From Streptomyces sp. cg36 (GTDB lineage Bacteria; Actinomycetota; Actinomycetes; Streptomycetales; Streptomycetaceae), in the NCBI RefSeq assembly GCF_041080675.1, contig NZ_CP163520.1, positions 7,655,501-7,719,500 on the forward strand: a stretch of DNA of 64,000 nt, read 5' to 3'. The notes under the pieces were generated by a model. It ran no database searches and was not told the origin of the DNA. It worked only from the letters and a program-made list of their open reading frames with translations. A program made the translations under genes and the position numbers. Positions 51,906 to 60,676 of this stretch are shown piece by piece (positions within the stretch are counted from its first letter, which is position 1; the number at the start of each line of letters is the position of its first letter).

Positions 51906-53156
51906 ATGAAGTCATCGCGCGCTCTCGCCGCAGCCGCCCTCACCCTCGCCGCCCTCGGCGGGCTCGCTCCCGTCCCGGCCTTCGCCGGGCCGGCCCACGC
52001 CCAGGACCCCGCGTCCTGGCGCGGCGAGCTCGTCGGGGACCCGGTGCCCCTGGACACCCTCACCGCCGACCAGGTCAGGAGCGTGCTCAGTGGCGACGGC
52101 CGTGCCGACGGGCACATCGACCCCGCCACCGTTCGCTACGGCGTCACGACCTACCGGCTCACCTACCGCACCCTCACCCCGCAGGGCACCCCCACCGCCG
52201 CCACCGGCCTGCTGGTCCTCCCGGAGACCGGCGGCCACCGCCGCCTCGACCTCGTCTCCGACACCCACGGCACCATGGTCAAACGCAGCTACGCACCCTC
52301 CGCCGGGGAGGAGTTCGGCCGGCTCTCACCGCTCGTGCAGGGCTCCGCCGGGCGGGCCGTGGCCGCACCCGACTATCTGGGGCTGGGGGAGGGCCCGGGG
52401 CTCCACCCGTACATGGACACCGCCTCCGGTGTGTCCGCCTCGCTCGACATGCTGCGGGCGGCCCGCACCGCCGCGTACGCCCTCGGGCGGCCGGTGGGCC
52501 ACGACGTCTACGCGACCGGGTTCTCGCAGGGCGGCCAGGTCGCCATGGCGTTGGCGAAGCAGCTGGACCAGGGGGTGGACAAGCGGTTCCGGCTGAAGGC
52601 CGTCGCGCCCGTGTCCGGGCCGTACGACATCGAACACACCGAGATGCCAGCCCTGTTCGACGGGCGCGTCAACGATGTCAGCGGGGTGTTCTACCTCTCG
52701 TACTGGCTCGTTGCCCAGAACCGGCTCCACCCCCTCTACAAGTCCCCCGAGAACGCCTTCCGGGAGCCCTACGCCTCACGCGTCGAGTCCCTCTTCGACG
52801 GGGAGCACGAGGAGGACGCCGTGGTGGCATCCCTCGCCCCGTCGGTGCGGGAACTGCTCACCCCCGCCTTCTACGAGCGGCTGCGCCACCCCGACGGCGG
52901 CCTCCTCGCCGCGATGAAGGCCGCCGACGGCACCTGCGACTGGAAGCCCGCCGTGCCCGTACGGCTCTACACGGCCACCGGCGACACGGACGTACCCATC
53001 GCCAACACCCATGCCTGCGCCCGGCAGTTCGCCGCGCACGGCGTCCGGGCGCGGGTCGTCGACCAGGGGGCGGTCGGCCACAACGGGGCCTTCATGAAGT
53101 CTGCCCCGGAGACCGTGCGGTTCTTCGACTCGGTCGCGCGCCACGGTCGCGGCTGA
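51906..53156 (+). CDS. secreted lipase-like alpha/beta hydrolase
   Basis: 416 residues. Signal peptide (RALAAAALTLAALGGLAPVPAFA). Alpha/beta hydrolase with nucleophile elbow GFSQGG (Ser), a likely acid in ATGDTDVPIANTH and the catalytic His in GAVGHNGAF. The segment AVAAPDYLGLGEGPGLHPYM is typical of secretory lipases and related esterases. It probably hydrolyses esters outside the cell. ATG 51906. Separated from the convergent TolB-like gene by a perfect hairpin. Confidence 0.82.
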   Translation: MKSSRALAAAALTLAALGGLAPVPAFAGPAHAQDPASWRGELVGDPVPLDTLTADQVRSVLSGDGRADGHIDPATVRYGVTTYRLTYRTLTPQGTPTAATGLLVLPETGGHRRLDLVSDTHGTMVKRSYAPSAGEEFGRLSPLVQGSAGRAVAAPDYLGLGEGPGLHPYMDTASGVSASLDMLRAARTAAYALGRPVGHDVYATGFSQGGQVAMALAKQLDQGVDKRFRLKAVAPVSGPYDIEHTEMPALFDGRVNDVSGVFYLSYWLVAQNRLHPLYKSPENAFREPYASRVESLFDGEHEEDAVVASLAPSVRELLTPAFYERLRHPDGGLLAAMKAADGTCDWKPAVPVRLYTATGDTDVPIANTHACARQFAAHGVRARVVDQGAVGHNGAFMKSAPETVRFFDSVARHGRG

Positions 53157-53203
53157 GCGGGCTGGGCGACCGGACGGACAGTCTGGCGGGCGTCGCGGTG
53201 TGG

Positions 53204-53240
53204 CGCCCGGATCCGGTGCCCAGCCTGCCGGATCCGGGCG
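53204..53240. terminator. bidirectional terminator hairpin
   Basis: Perfect 13-bp stem (53204-53216 with 53228-53240) with an 11-nt loop in the 108-bp gap between the convergent lipase (ends 53156) and TolB-like (ends 53265) genes. Confidence 0.7.
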
Positions 53241-53264
53241 CGGTGGCGGCCGTGTCGGCGCGCC

Positions 53265-54257
53265 TCACGGGCGCCAGTCGGCCTCCAGGTCGTGGGAGGC
53301 GGTCGTGGTGAGCTGGGTCAGCGCCGTGCCGTCGGCCCGTACCAGGTAGAGGTGTTCGGGGTCGGTGTCGTCGCCGCCACCCCTGGTGAAGACCAGTCGG
53401 CCGCCGTCCGGGGACCAGGACGGGTACTTGTCGTTGTAGCGGCCGTTGGTGACGCGGCGGAGTCCGGTGCCGTCGGGGCGGACGAAGTAGAGGTGGGCGA
53501 AGCCGGTGGAGTCCACCCGGCTGAACGCGATCCGGTTGCCGTGCGACCAGTCGGGCGTCCAGTCGTGGGCGCCGGACCCGGTGACCGCCGCCTGGGCCAG
53601 GGTGGACAGCCGGATCCGCATCACCCTGCTGTGCCCGGCCGCGTCCGCGCGGTTGAACGCCAGGGACGCGCCGTCCGGGGACCACGTCGGGTGGAGGTCG
53701 TCGGCGGCGGTGTGGGTGAGCCGGGTGGTGTGGGTTCCGTCGAGGTCGGCGACGTAGATCTCGCGCCGGGCGCCGACCGGTTTGGCGTAGGCGACGCGCT
53801 TGCCGTCGGGGGACCAGGCGGGGTCGGAGGCGCCCGCGGTGCCGGGCACGGCCTTCAGGCCGCCGCCGGTCGACGTCATCGTCCAGATGCCGTCGATGGC
53901 ACCACCGGATCCGTACCGTACGAACGCGATCCGCTTGCCGTCCGGGGACCAACTGGGCGACACGTCGCTGACGGCGGCGGTGTGGGTGAGTTTGACGGTG
54001 CCCGTGCCGCCCGGCGAGATCGCGTACAGGTCCTCGACGGGTGCTGCCGTGGTGTAGCGGGCGAAGACGATCGCGTGGTCCGCCGTGGCTCCCGCGCCCG
54101 TGGCCGCGCCGAGCGTCAGTGGTGCGGTGAGGACGACCGCCATGGCGGCGCGGGCCGCCAGGCGCCGTCGGGCCGTGCCGTCCCTGCGGGAGTTGCCGGC
54201 TCTTCGAGCCGTTCCAGCGGTTTCGCCGTCGCCGGTGCGCGGTTGCTGACCTCTCAA
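53265..54257 (-). CDS. secreted TolB/WD40-like beta-propeller protein
   Basis: 330 residues. The N-terminal part has RRRLAARAAMAVVLTAPLTL then GAATGAGATA, a probable export signal. It is followed by five PD40-type blades: PSWSPDGKRIAFVRYGSG, PAWSPDGKRVAYAKPVG, PTWSPDGASLAFNRADAA, PDWSHGNRIAFSRVD and PSWSPDGGRLVFTRGGG. The propeller likely binds a partner or envelope component. TTG 54257 is the best start, with GGGGTGG upstream, but ATG 54143 (within the signal) is possible, so the N terminus is uncertain. Confidence 0.75.
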   Translation of the reverse strand: MRGQQPRTGDGETAGTARRAGNSRRDGTARRRLAARAAMAVVLTAPLTLGAATGAGATADHAIVFARYTTAAPVEDLYAISPGGTGTVKLTHTAAVSDVSPSWSPDGKRIAFVRYGSGGAIDGIWTMTSTGGGLKAVPGTAGASDPAWSPDGKRVAYAKPVGARREIYVADLDGTHTTRLTHTAADDLHPTWSPDGASLAFNRADAAGHSRVMRIRLSTLAQAAVTGSGAHDWTPDWSHGNRIAFSRVDSTGFAHLYFVRPDGTGLRRVTNGRYNDKYPSWSPDGGRLVFTRGGGDDTDPEHLYLVRADGTALTQLTTTASHDLEADWRP

Positions 54258-54565
54258 GGTGCCACCCCGAATCCCTCCGTGCGGCCCGCTTCGGGCCGCT
54301 TCGGGCCGTAAAGATCCCACCGATGGGGTGCGGGGGGAAGCAGCGGTACCTGGCCGAAAGCAGTCTGTGACATGTTCCGTACACGTCTGTCACGGCCGCT
54401 GTACGGGCATGCGTGGGCGCTCCCGTACGGGCCGACGCCACTGGTGACGGGGCTCCCTATACTTGACGCTTACATCGATTCCCCATCCACCACCGCTGGT
54501 CGCGTGCGTCTCTGGCATGGGGGGCGTCTCTGGGGAGGGACGCACGGCTGTGAGGGGCGAGGATC
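54258..54565. other. divergent intergenic region
   Basis: About 308 bases with no gene. Two inverted repeats are seen: GTGACA (54367-54372) with TGTCAC (54388-54393), 15-nt spacer, and GTACGGG (54401-54407) with CCCGTAC (54422-54428), 14-nt spacer. A TTGACG element near 54470 could be a -35 box for the plus-strand gene. Any of these may be control sites. Confidence 0.4.
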
Positions 54566-55663
54566 GTGAGCAAGTGCGGGGCGTCGGTACCGGACGACGA
54601 GTGGGAGCGTTTCCTGCGGGAATCCGAGGCGGGTACCGCGGGGGCACCGGAGGAGCCGTCGGCGCGGGCGCGCATGGTGGCGCAGCGGCTGAGCCGGGAG
54701 AAGCGGCGGCCGGAGGTGTGGCGGGCCGGTCCGCCGGTCCGGCCCCGACGGCGGGCGGGTTGGCACGTGCTCGGTGTACTGGCCGGGCTCGCTTTGCTGG
54801 TGGTGGCGCTGGCCCCGGGCCGGGTGGTCGGCTGGTTCGGCGGCGGAGACGGTGACAGTACGCCGCTGGCAGCGGAGTCCGACCGCCCGAGCGGAGCGCC
54901 CGCTATGGACGCGGCGGAGCAACTGCCCACCCTGGACGCGCCGTTCAGGGGGTCTCCCGCGGCCCGGTGGGCCGACGGCGCGGCGGGTGTCCATGTGCCC
55001 GGGGCCCGGGCGACCGGCTGGATGAGCGGCGAACAGGTCGCGCGGACCCTTCGGCGGACCCAGGACTTCCTCTCCGCCGCCAACCTCGACGCCGGGGTGC
55101 TGCGGGGCGAGCGTCCCGCCAAGGCGATCGCGCTGATCAATCCGCATCAGACCGACGTCCAGGACCACTTGACGACCTCGTTCCGCACACCCAGCCGGGC
55201 CAACGACCCCCTGACCCTGTTCAGCCGTTTCGACACCGAGAAGGTGCGGCTGGTCGGGACCGTGGTCAAGACGCGGGGGCGCCTCACCTACCGGGAAGGC
55301 AGCCGGGGCGCCGTGGAGGTCACCGCCGACGTCACCTATGTGTATCCCGTCGTACGCGCGAACGGCGGCAGCGACGAGGTCGCGCGCACCATCGTGCGCC
55401 GGGAGATCGTGATGAGCTGGGACGACCCGGCGAAGGTGATCACCGAAGAGGGGACGTTCTCCCTCGTCTCCTACAAGGTGGACACGACCAACGGCGGCTG
55501 CGGTGAGTCGACCGGATACTTCGTCCCGAAGTTCCTGGCCGACCGTTCGACCTCGGAGGTCAGGAGCGACCGTGAGGTCGACCCGTACGACCGGAGCCAG
55601 TCGTTGGACGCGCGGATACAGGGCGCCGAGAGCGGGAAGTGCGGCAAGGCCACTCGGTCGTGA
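54566..55663 (+). CDS. membrane protein of unknown function
   Basis: 365 residues. A short cytoplasmic part (DEWERFLRESEAG, basic) is followed by one membrane helix (residues 66-87, HVLGVLAGLALLVVALAPG) and a large extracellular domain with no known motif (TGWMSGEQVARTLRRTQDFL, VKTRGRLTYREGSRGAVEVT, FSLVSYKVDTTNGGCG). The topology resembles Streptomyces membrane proteins tied to regulation or secretion, but no family is recognised. GTG 54566 has GGCGAGGA upstream. Confidence 0.7.
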   Translation: MSKCGASVPDDEWERFLRESEAGTAGAPEEPSARARMVAQRLSREKRRPEVWRAGPPVRPRRRAGWHVLGVLAGLALLVVALAPGRVVGWFGGGDGDSTPLAAESDRPSGAPAMDAAEQLPTLDAPFRGSPAARWADGAAGVHVPGARATGWMSGEQVARTLRRTQDFLSAANLDAGVLRGERPAKAIALINPHQTDVQDHLTTSFRTPSRANDPLTLFSRFDTEKVRLVGTVVKTRGRLTYREGSRGAVEVTADVTYVYPVVRANGGSDEVARTIVRREIVMSWDDPAKVITEEGTFSLVSYKVDTTNGGCGESTGYFVPKFLADRSTSEVRSDREVDPYDRSQSLDARIQGAESGKCGKATRS

Positions 55664-55714
55664 GTGCCTGTCGGCGCCCAGGATAGGGCCGAACCGTGCG
55701 CCGGGCCGCCCCGT

Positions 55715-56155
55715 TCACTCGTGGAACTGCGGCGTCTCCCGCGGCACTTCGCCCAGGACCGTGCGCAGCCCGCGGGCCGTGTCCACGTACTCCCGCACCC
55801 GGTGGATCAGGTCGTCCCGGAGCTCGAAGAGTAAGCAGTAGTCATTGCTGTAGGGGTTGCCGTTGGTGAGGGTGGCCGTCATGGTCGCCTCCACCACCGC
55901 CCACTCGCCGTTGACGTGGATGCTGCGGAACTCGACGGAGAGGTCGCGCGAGAACAGGCGGGGGAAGTCCTCCGCGAAGAAGCGCGTGATGGTGTCCCGG
56001 CCCACCATGTGATGCGTTCTCCCGAGCGCCACGGCAGTGGCGTTTCCCGCCGGTGAGAGCCATTCGGCGTCTTCCGTGAAGACGGCACTGATGCGGTCGG
56101 AGTCCGAGCCGGCCAGCGCCGCGAAGACGTTCTCGATGATGTTGGTGCTGTTCAT
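55715..56155 (-). CDS. SnoaL-like protein with a TTA codon
   Basis: 146 residues with the SnoaL/NTF2-like fold: NIIENVFAALAGSDSDRISA, VFTEDAEWLSPAGNATAVAL, TITRFFAEDFPRLFSRDLSV and VNGEWAVVEATMTATLTNG. Members are cyclases, isomerases or ligand carriers. Codon 108 (55834-55832 on the minus strand, in YCLLFE) is TTA, so translation should depend on bldA. ATG 56155 has GTGGGG upstream. The product may belong to a developmental or secondary-metabolic pathway; no such cluster is visible next to it. Confidence 0.75.
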   Translation of the reverse strand: MNSTNIIENVFAALAGSDSDRISAVFTEDAEWLSPAGNATAVALGRTHHMVGRDTITRFFAEDFPRLFSRDLSVEFRSIHVNGEWAVVEATMTATLTNGNPYSNDYCLLFELRDDLIHRVREYVDTARGLRTVLGEVPRETPQFHE

Positions 56156-56477
56156 GGCCCCACTGTCGCGGCCGGTGCGCACCCGTGTCTTGGACAAATG
56201 TCGCGGCGCGGATCTGCGTGCCGGTCGCGTTCCGGGGTGGGTGTCGCGCCGTGCCCGTGCCGGGAGTTGAGGCGGGCCTACCTATACCATGCAGGTAAAC
56301 AGCAGACCAACCACATCCCATGAAATTGCAAAAGCAAATCAAATTTTGGGTGTGCTGGACGAGATCATATCCCGCTAGTCCGGTTTGACTCTTATCGGGT
56401 GACTCTTCAAGACTTCGCCTTCATCTCCCCTTTATTTACAGGGGCATTACGGGACGAAGAGGGTTAGCCAAACCAGC
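56156..56477. other. AT-rich control region of the secreted-protein array
   Basis: About 320 bases with no gene. From 56280 to 56450 AT content is clearly higher than in the rest of the window, with long A/T runs near 56320-56350. CCCCT (56427-56431) and AGGGG (56440-56444) form an inverted repeat just before the start at 56478, and a TTGACT element lies near 56384. This is the likely promoter of the following array. Confidence 0.5.
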
Positions 56478-58055
56478 ATGGACAAGCAAGACATCACCCC
56501 GGCGCGCATGCGCAGGGCCATCACGCGTGGCGTTGTCACTACTACGGCCCTGGCCGCTGTGGCGGGTGTGGCCGCACCGGGTGTCGCCCACGCCCGGCCC
56601 GCGCAGGCCGTCGCCGCGGCTGCCGCGATCGGCACGGACGAGAAGCAGCGGGTGGAAGCGGCGGCGGTCGTCGGCCTGGACGCCACCTGGGACGTGCTGC
56701 AGCGCAACGACGTGGACTTCATCCAGGAGCTGTGGCGCAAGGCCCGCGAGGGTGGCGAGAGGTACGAAGCCGTGCGCCTGGCGGCCGAGGAGGCCATGCT
56801 CGCCGCGGACGCGGAGGTGCACGTACGGTTCATCACCACCGGCATCCACGAGGCGTACGCGGTCGACAAGAAGCGTGAGCAGGAGCGTGAGGCGGCGGCC
56901 CGCGCGGACCGGCTCGCCAAGGCGCAGGCGCTGATCGTGGTGGGCATCCCCAGCAGCCCCGAGCTGCTGGCGCTGAGCGACGACAACTTCGTGCGCGCGG
57001 TGATGAAGCACGCGGCCTCGGGCGCGCAGGTGAAGGCGGCCGCGGCGGCGGCGCTGGCGGGGGATGCGGCGGCGTGGCGCGAGTTCATCACCAATGGTGC
57101 CCGTGAGGCGCATCAGCGTGATGTGGCGGCCGAGCTGAAGGAGCTGGAGGAGAAGAACCGTGAGGAGGCGCGGCGCCTGCAGGAGCTGGCCGCGCGCAAG
57201 AGCACGGCGGCGCTGTTCAACCTGACCCCGTCCGAGGCGATGCTGGCGCTCAGCGATGACAACTTCATCCGTGAGCTGCTGCGCCAGAGCGTGGCGGCCA
57301 ACGGTCCCCAGCTGTATGCGGCGGCTCAGAAGGCGGCGCTGAGCCAGAGCGCGGCCGACTGGAGCGCGTTCATCCACACGGGTGCGGAGCAGGCGTACAA
57401 GGCGGACGCGGAGGCGCGGCGCCAGGAGATCGCCACGGCGAACCGGCTGCGGCTGAAGCAGATCACGGCGGCCATGGCGAAGACCGGGGTCAACCCGTGG
57501 TTCGTCGCCCAGGCCAACAAGGCGCTGGCCGGGACCGACGAGCAGGTGGTGGACTTCCTCAAGGAGGACAGCCAGTACCGGGCGATGCGCCAGTCGCTGC
57601 AGCCCGCGTCCGGCAGGGCGGCGGGCTTCTTCGTCCGCCAGTCCAAGGTGGACGCCAACGAGGCGTTCGTCGCCCCCGTCGGCGCCAAGGGCAAGGTGGC
57701 CGACCGTCAGGACGCGACCTGGGTCGTGGTGCCCTCGCTCGCCAAGAAGGCCGAGTGCTACTCCTTCGAGTCCGCCCGTGACCGGGGCTCCTTCCTGACG
57801 CTGAAGGGCCAGCGGGTCGTCGCCGCCGCCCACGACGGCAGCGCGGCCTCCGCCAACGCCGCCACCTGGTGCGTGCGTCCGGGCCTGTCCGGGGTGGGCA
57901 AGTCCTTCGAGTCGGCGGGCCAGCCCGGCCGCTGGCTGCGGCACTTCGCCGGTGACATCCACGCCGCCGACAAGGACGGCAAGAACCGCTTCGACGGCGG
58001 CAAGGACTTCGCCCAGGACGCCACCTGGAAGCTCGCCGGCCCGCTCGCCCCCTGA
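56478..58055 (+). CDS. secreted ALF-repeat protein with AbfB-like domain
   Basis: 525 residues. Signal peptide (TTTALAAVAGVAAPGVAHA). Residues about 55-360 are a series of ALF repeats, short helical units with a conserved D.DNF.R pattern, here LALSDDNFVRAVMKHAASGA and LALSDDNFIRELLRQSVAAN, with charged linkers. The C-terminal 160 residues read as an AbfB-like trefoil (FFVRQSKVDANEAFVAPVGA, RWLRHFAGDIHAADKDGKNR). First of five secreted proteins in a row. Such arrays occur with polymorphic toxins; function is otherwise unknown. The start lacks an obvious RBS. Confidence 0.75.
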   Translation: MDKQDITPARMRRAITRGVVTTTALAAVAGVAAPGVAHARPAQAVAAAAAIGTDEKQRVEAAAVVGLDATWDVLQRNDVDFIQELWRKAREGGERYEAVRLAAEEAMLAADAEVHVRFITTGIHEAYAVDKKREQEREAAARADRLAKAQALIVVGIPSSPELLALSDDNFVRAVMKHAASGAQVKAAAAAALAGDAAAWREFITNGAREAHQRDVAAELKELEEKNREEARRLQELAARKSTAALFNLTPSEAMLALSDDNFIRELLRQSVAANGPQLYAAAQKAALSQSAADWSAFIHTGAEQAYKADAEARRQEIATANRLRLKQITAAMAKTGVNPWFVAQANKALAGTDEQVVDFLKEDSQYRAMRQSLQPASGRAAGFFVRQSKVDANEAFVAPVGAKGKVADRQDATWVVVPSLAKKAECYSFESARDRGSFLTLKGQRVVAAAHDGSAASANAATWCVRPGLSGVGKSFESAGQPGRWLRHFAGDIHAADKDGKNRFDGGKDFAQDATWKLAGPLAP

Positions 58056-58113
58056 TCCGGCCCGACCGGCCGCCTCCTCCTCACCGACCTGAACAGACAG
58101 AACGGAACACCCG

Positions 58114-58674
58114 ATGTCCCGGATCACCCGAGTCGCGCTGGCCGCCACCGCCGGCCTGGCCGCCCTGGCGGGCACCGTCACCGCCGTCCAAGCCGACGAC
58201 ACCACCACCGCCAAGGCCGCCGCCCCCGAGGTGGCGGTCGTGCAGCTGCAGGCCGCCCACAGCGGCCAGTGCCTGACCATCGAGAAGGCCAGCCTGCGCA
58301 ACGGCGCCGGCGCCGTGCAGAGCACCTGCGCCGACGGCGCCGACAACCAGCTCTTCGAGATGGCCCCCACCGGCGACGGCACCCTGGAGGTGCGCCCCGC
58401 CCACAGCGGCAAGTGCCTCGAAGTGGAGAACAGCGCCACCAACGGCGGCTCCACCATCCAGCAGTGGTGGTGCAGCGGCGGCGGCAACATGCGCTGGCGC
58501 CCCTTCCTCGTCGACGTCGCCAAGGACCTCTACGAGCTGCGCCCCGCACACACCACCGCGCCCCGCTGCCTCGACATCAAGAACGGCGCCACCACCGACG
58601 GCGCCAACGCCCAGCTGTACTACTGCAACGGCAGCGCGGCCCAGCAGTGGCAGATCAAGCCGGCCAAGGTCTGA
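58114..58674 (+). CDS. secreted ricin-type lectin domain protein 1
   Basis: 186 residues. Signal peptide (RVALAATAGLAALAGTVTAV) and a single beta-trefoil (about 42-184) with three repeats: SGQCLTIEKASLRNGAGAVQ, SGKCLEVENSATNGGSTIQQ and PRCLDIKNGATTDGANAQLY, each with CxxG-type pairs and QW-like ends. Highly similar to the next gene. 58 bp after the ALF-AbfB gene and probably cotranscribed. Likely binds a glycan. Confidence 0.8.
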   Translation: MSRITRVALAATAGLAALAGTVTAVQADDTTTAKAAAPEVAVVQLQAAHSGQCLTIEKASLRNGAGAVQSTCADGADNQLFEMAPTGDGTLEVRPAHSGKCLEVENSATNGGSTIQQWWCSGGGNMRWRPFLVDVAKDLYELRPAHTTAPRCLDIKNGATTDGANAQLYYCNGSAAQQWQIKPAKV

Positions 58675-58744
58675 CCACCCACCACCCCGCCCGCTCCGAC
58701 ACGGGCCCGACCACCCCCACCCGCGAGAGGAAACCGCACACCCC

Positions 58745-59356
58745 ATGTCCCGGATCATCCGAGCCACGCTGGCCCTCACCGCCAGCGCCGCCGCCCTGGC
58801 CGGCACCACCACCACCGCCCACGCCGGCGCCGCCGAGGACGCGGCAATCGCCGCGAGGGAAGCCGCCAACACGGCGCGTGCCGCTGCCGCCGAGGCCGCC
58901 GCGCGGGCGAAGCTGCCCGCCACCACCGTCCAGCTCCAGGTCTCCTCCAGCGGCAAGTGCCTGGAGATCAACAACGGCGCCGTCAACGACGGCCTCCCGG
59001 CCCAGCAGTGGACCTGCAACGCGGCCACCGTCGCGCAGCAGTGGCGCATGATCCCCACCGGGGGCGCCTCCTACGAGCTGCGGACCGTGACCGGCAACAA
59101 GTGCCTGGAGGTCGAGAACAGCGGCACCCAGGCCGGTGCGGCCGTCCAGCAGTGGACGTGCGGCAGCGGCGCGCAGATGCGCTGGCGTGCCGTGCTCGTC
59201 GACCCGGCGAGGAAGCTCTTCCAGCTGCGCCCCGGCCACACCGACGACCGCTGCCTGGACATCGTCAGCTCCAAGACGGAGAACGGCGTCAAGGCCCAGT
59301 CCTGGCACTGCAACCAGACCGACGCCCAGCTGTGGCAGATCAAGCCGGTCAAGTGA
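58745..59356 (+). CDS. secreted ricin-type lectin domain protein 2
   Basis: 203 residues. Signal peptide (RATLALTASAAALAGTTTTA), an Ala-rich helical segment (about 30-58, ANTARAAAAEAAARAKLP) and a ricin-type trefoil with SGKCLEINNGAVNDGLPAQQ, NKCLEVENSGTQAGAAVQQ and DRCLDIVSSKTENGVKAQS. Paralogue of the gene upstream; the helical linker resembles the coiled coils of the large protein downstream. 70 bp after its paralogue; its stop abuts the next gene. Likely glycan binding. Confidence 0.8.
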   Translation: MSRIIRATLALTASAAALAGTTTTAHAGAAEDAAIAAREAANTARAAAAEAAARAKLPATTVQLQVSSSGKCLEINNGAVNDGLPAQQWTCNAATVAQQWRMIPTGGASYELRTVTGNKCLEVENSGTQAGAAVQQWTCGSGAQMRWRAVLVDPARKLFQLRPGHTDDRCLDIVSSKTENGVKAQSWHCNQTDAQLWQIKPVK

Positions 59357-59364
59357 GGACCGCC

Positions 59365-60465
59365 GTGAACCGACAGCGGTGGATCGCGCAGGCCGTTGCG
59401 GTCGCCCTGCTCGCCGGCGGGGGAGTCCTGGCGGCGGGCGCGGCACCGGCGTGGGCCGCGCCCGGCCCGGCGGCCGTGGCGGAGCAGCCGGTCGATCCGG
59501 CGGCGGCGATGAGGGCCGCCGCCGCGCAGAGCGCGCGTGACTACGTGCACCAGATCGCCATCTCCAAGCTGCCGCCCGAGCTGCGCGTCTCCGCGTGGAA
59601 CGCGCTGCGCAGCACCCGGGGGGACGAGGCGATCGCCGAGTGGATCGCACCCGGCGGCGGTTACGCGTACGCCAAGCAGCGCCTGAAGGACTCGCGCACC
59701 CAGAACCGGAGTTTCTGCGAGCGGGTCGTGGCCACGCACCCCGCGCAGTTCTCCCCGGCGGTGCGGGCGGCGGCCGAGAAGGCCCTCAAGGGCTCGGACG
59801 CCGACCGTGCCGCGTTCGTGAAGTCCGGTTACGCGCAGGCCCAGAAGCTCGACCGGGACAGCCGTGCGGCCGATGTCCAGCACCGCCTCGAAGTCGCCGC
59901 CTCCGACCGGGAGTTCGTGGCCGCGCTGGCTCAGAACGCCCCCGGTGAGCAGGTGCGGGTGGCGGCGCGGTGGGCGCTGCGTGCGGGCGCGACGGACGCC
60001 GACGTCGCCGAGTTCTACGGGTACGGCTGGGCCACCGGCGGGACGCTGGACCTGGAGGCGTACCGGCTGCACGTGTCGGACGCCGAGACCGCGCGGCGCG
60101 CCACGCTGTCGCAGCTGATCGCGAAGGCGGCCGCGGCCGAGGAAGCGGTCAAGGGCGCGGCGGACGCGGCCAGGGCCCGGGCCGAGGCGGAGGCCGCCTG
60201 GAAGTCCGTGTCCGAGCACGCGGGCGCCGCGCAGAAGGCGTGGCTGGCGGAGCAGGAGGCCGCCGCCGCGCAGGCGGCGAACTGGCGGAGCATCGCCGAG
60301 GCCGCCAAGGCGTCCGCGAACGGGCTCTGGAAGGAGATCGGCGGTCCCGCCGACTCCAACGGGACGTCCTGGGCCGAGGAGCAGGCGGGGGCGGTCGCGT
60401 CGGCCGACTTCTGGAAGGACATGTACGGGCGTGCCCGCGACGCGGAGACCCGCGTCCGGGGCTGA
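59365..60465 (+). CDS. secreted ALF-repeat coiled-coil protein
   Basis: 366 residues. Signal peptide (QAVAVALLAGGGVLAAGAA). ALF-type helical units fill about 55-240, including LPPELRVSAWNALRSTRGDE, FSPAVRAAAEKALKGSDADR and QVRVAARWALRAGATDADVA, followed by an Ala-rich coiled coil (about 255-330). GTG 59365 sits 4 nt after GAGGAC; an alternative GTG at 59353 overlaps the upstream stop. Very similar in style to the large protein that follows. A perfect terminator hairpin lies just after the stop. Confidence 0.75.
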   Translation: MNRQRWIAQAVAVALLAGGGVLAAGAAPAWAAPGPAAVAEQPVDPAAAMRAAAAQSARDYVHQIAISKLPPELRVSAWNALRSTRGDEAIAEWIAPGGGYAYAKQRLKDSRTQNRSFCERVVATHPAQFSPAVRAAAEKALKGSDADRAAFVKSGYAQAQKLDRDSRAADVQHRLEVAASDREFVAALAQNAPGEQVRVAARWALRAGATDADVAEFYGYGWATGGTLDLEAYRLHVSDAETARRATLSQLIAKAAAAEEAVKGAADAARARAEAEAAWKSVSEHAGAAQKAWLAEQEAAAAQAANWRSIAEAAKASANGLWKEIGGPADSNGTSWAEEQAGAVASADFWKDMYGRARDAETRVRG

Positions 60466-60481
60466 TCCGCGGATCCGCCCC

Positions 60482-60516
60482 GGGTGCCGGCCGGCGTGAC
60501 CGGTCGGCCGGCACCC
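60482..60516. terminator. terminator of the first four array genes
   Basis: Perfect 12-bp stem (60482-60493 with 60505-60516) with an 11-nt loop, 17 bases past the stop of the ALF coiled-coil gene. It separates that transcript from the very large gene that starts at 60677. Confidence 0.7.
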
Positions 60517-60676
60517 CTGACTTCGCGCGCCCGGCGGCTGCCTGCCGCGCGCCCTACCGGGGTGCGCCTCTTTCGCCGCGTTCCGCGCGCATGTGTTGTG
60601 CCCCCTGTTCCGTGGTGCGGTGACGCCTGGGGTGGGGGGTGTTCTGTGTGTTTCTTTTTTGAGGGGGATTGCTTCC

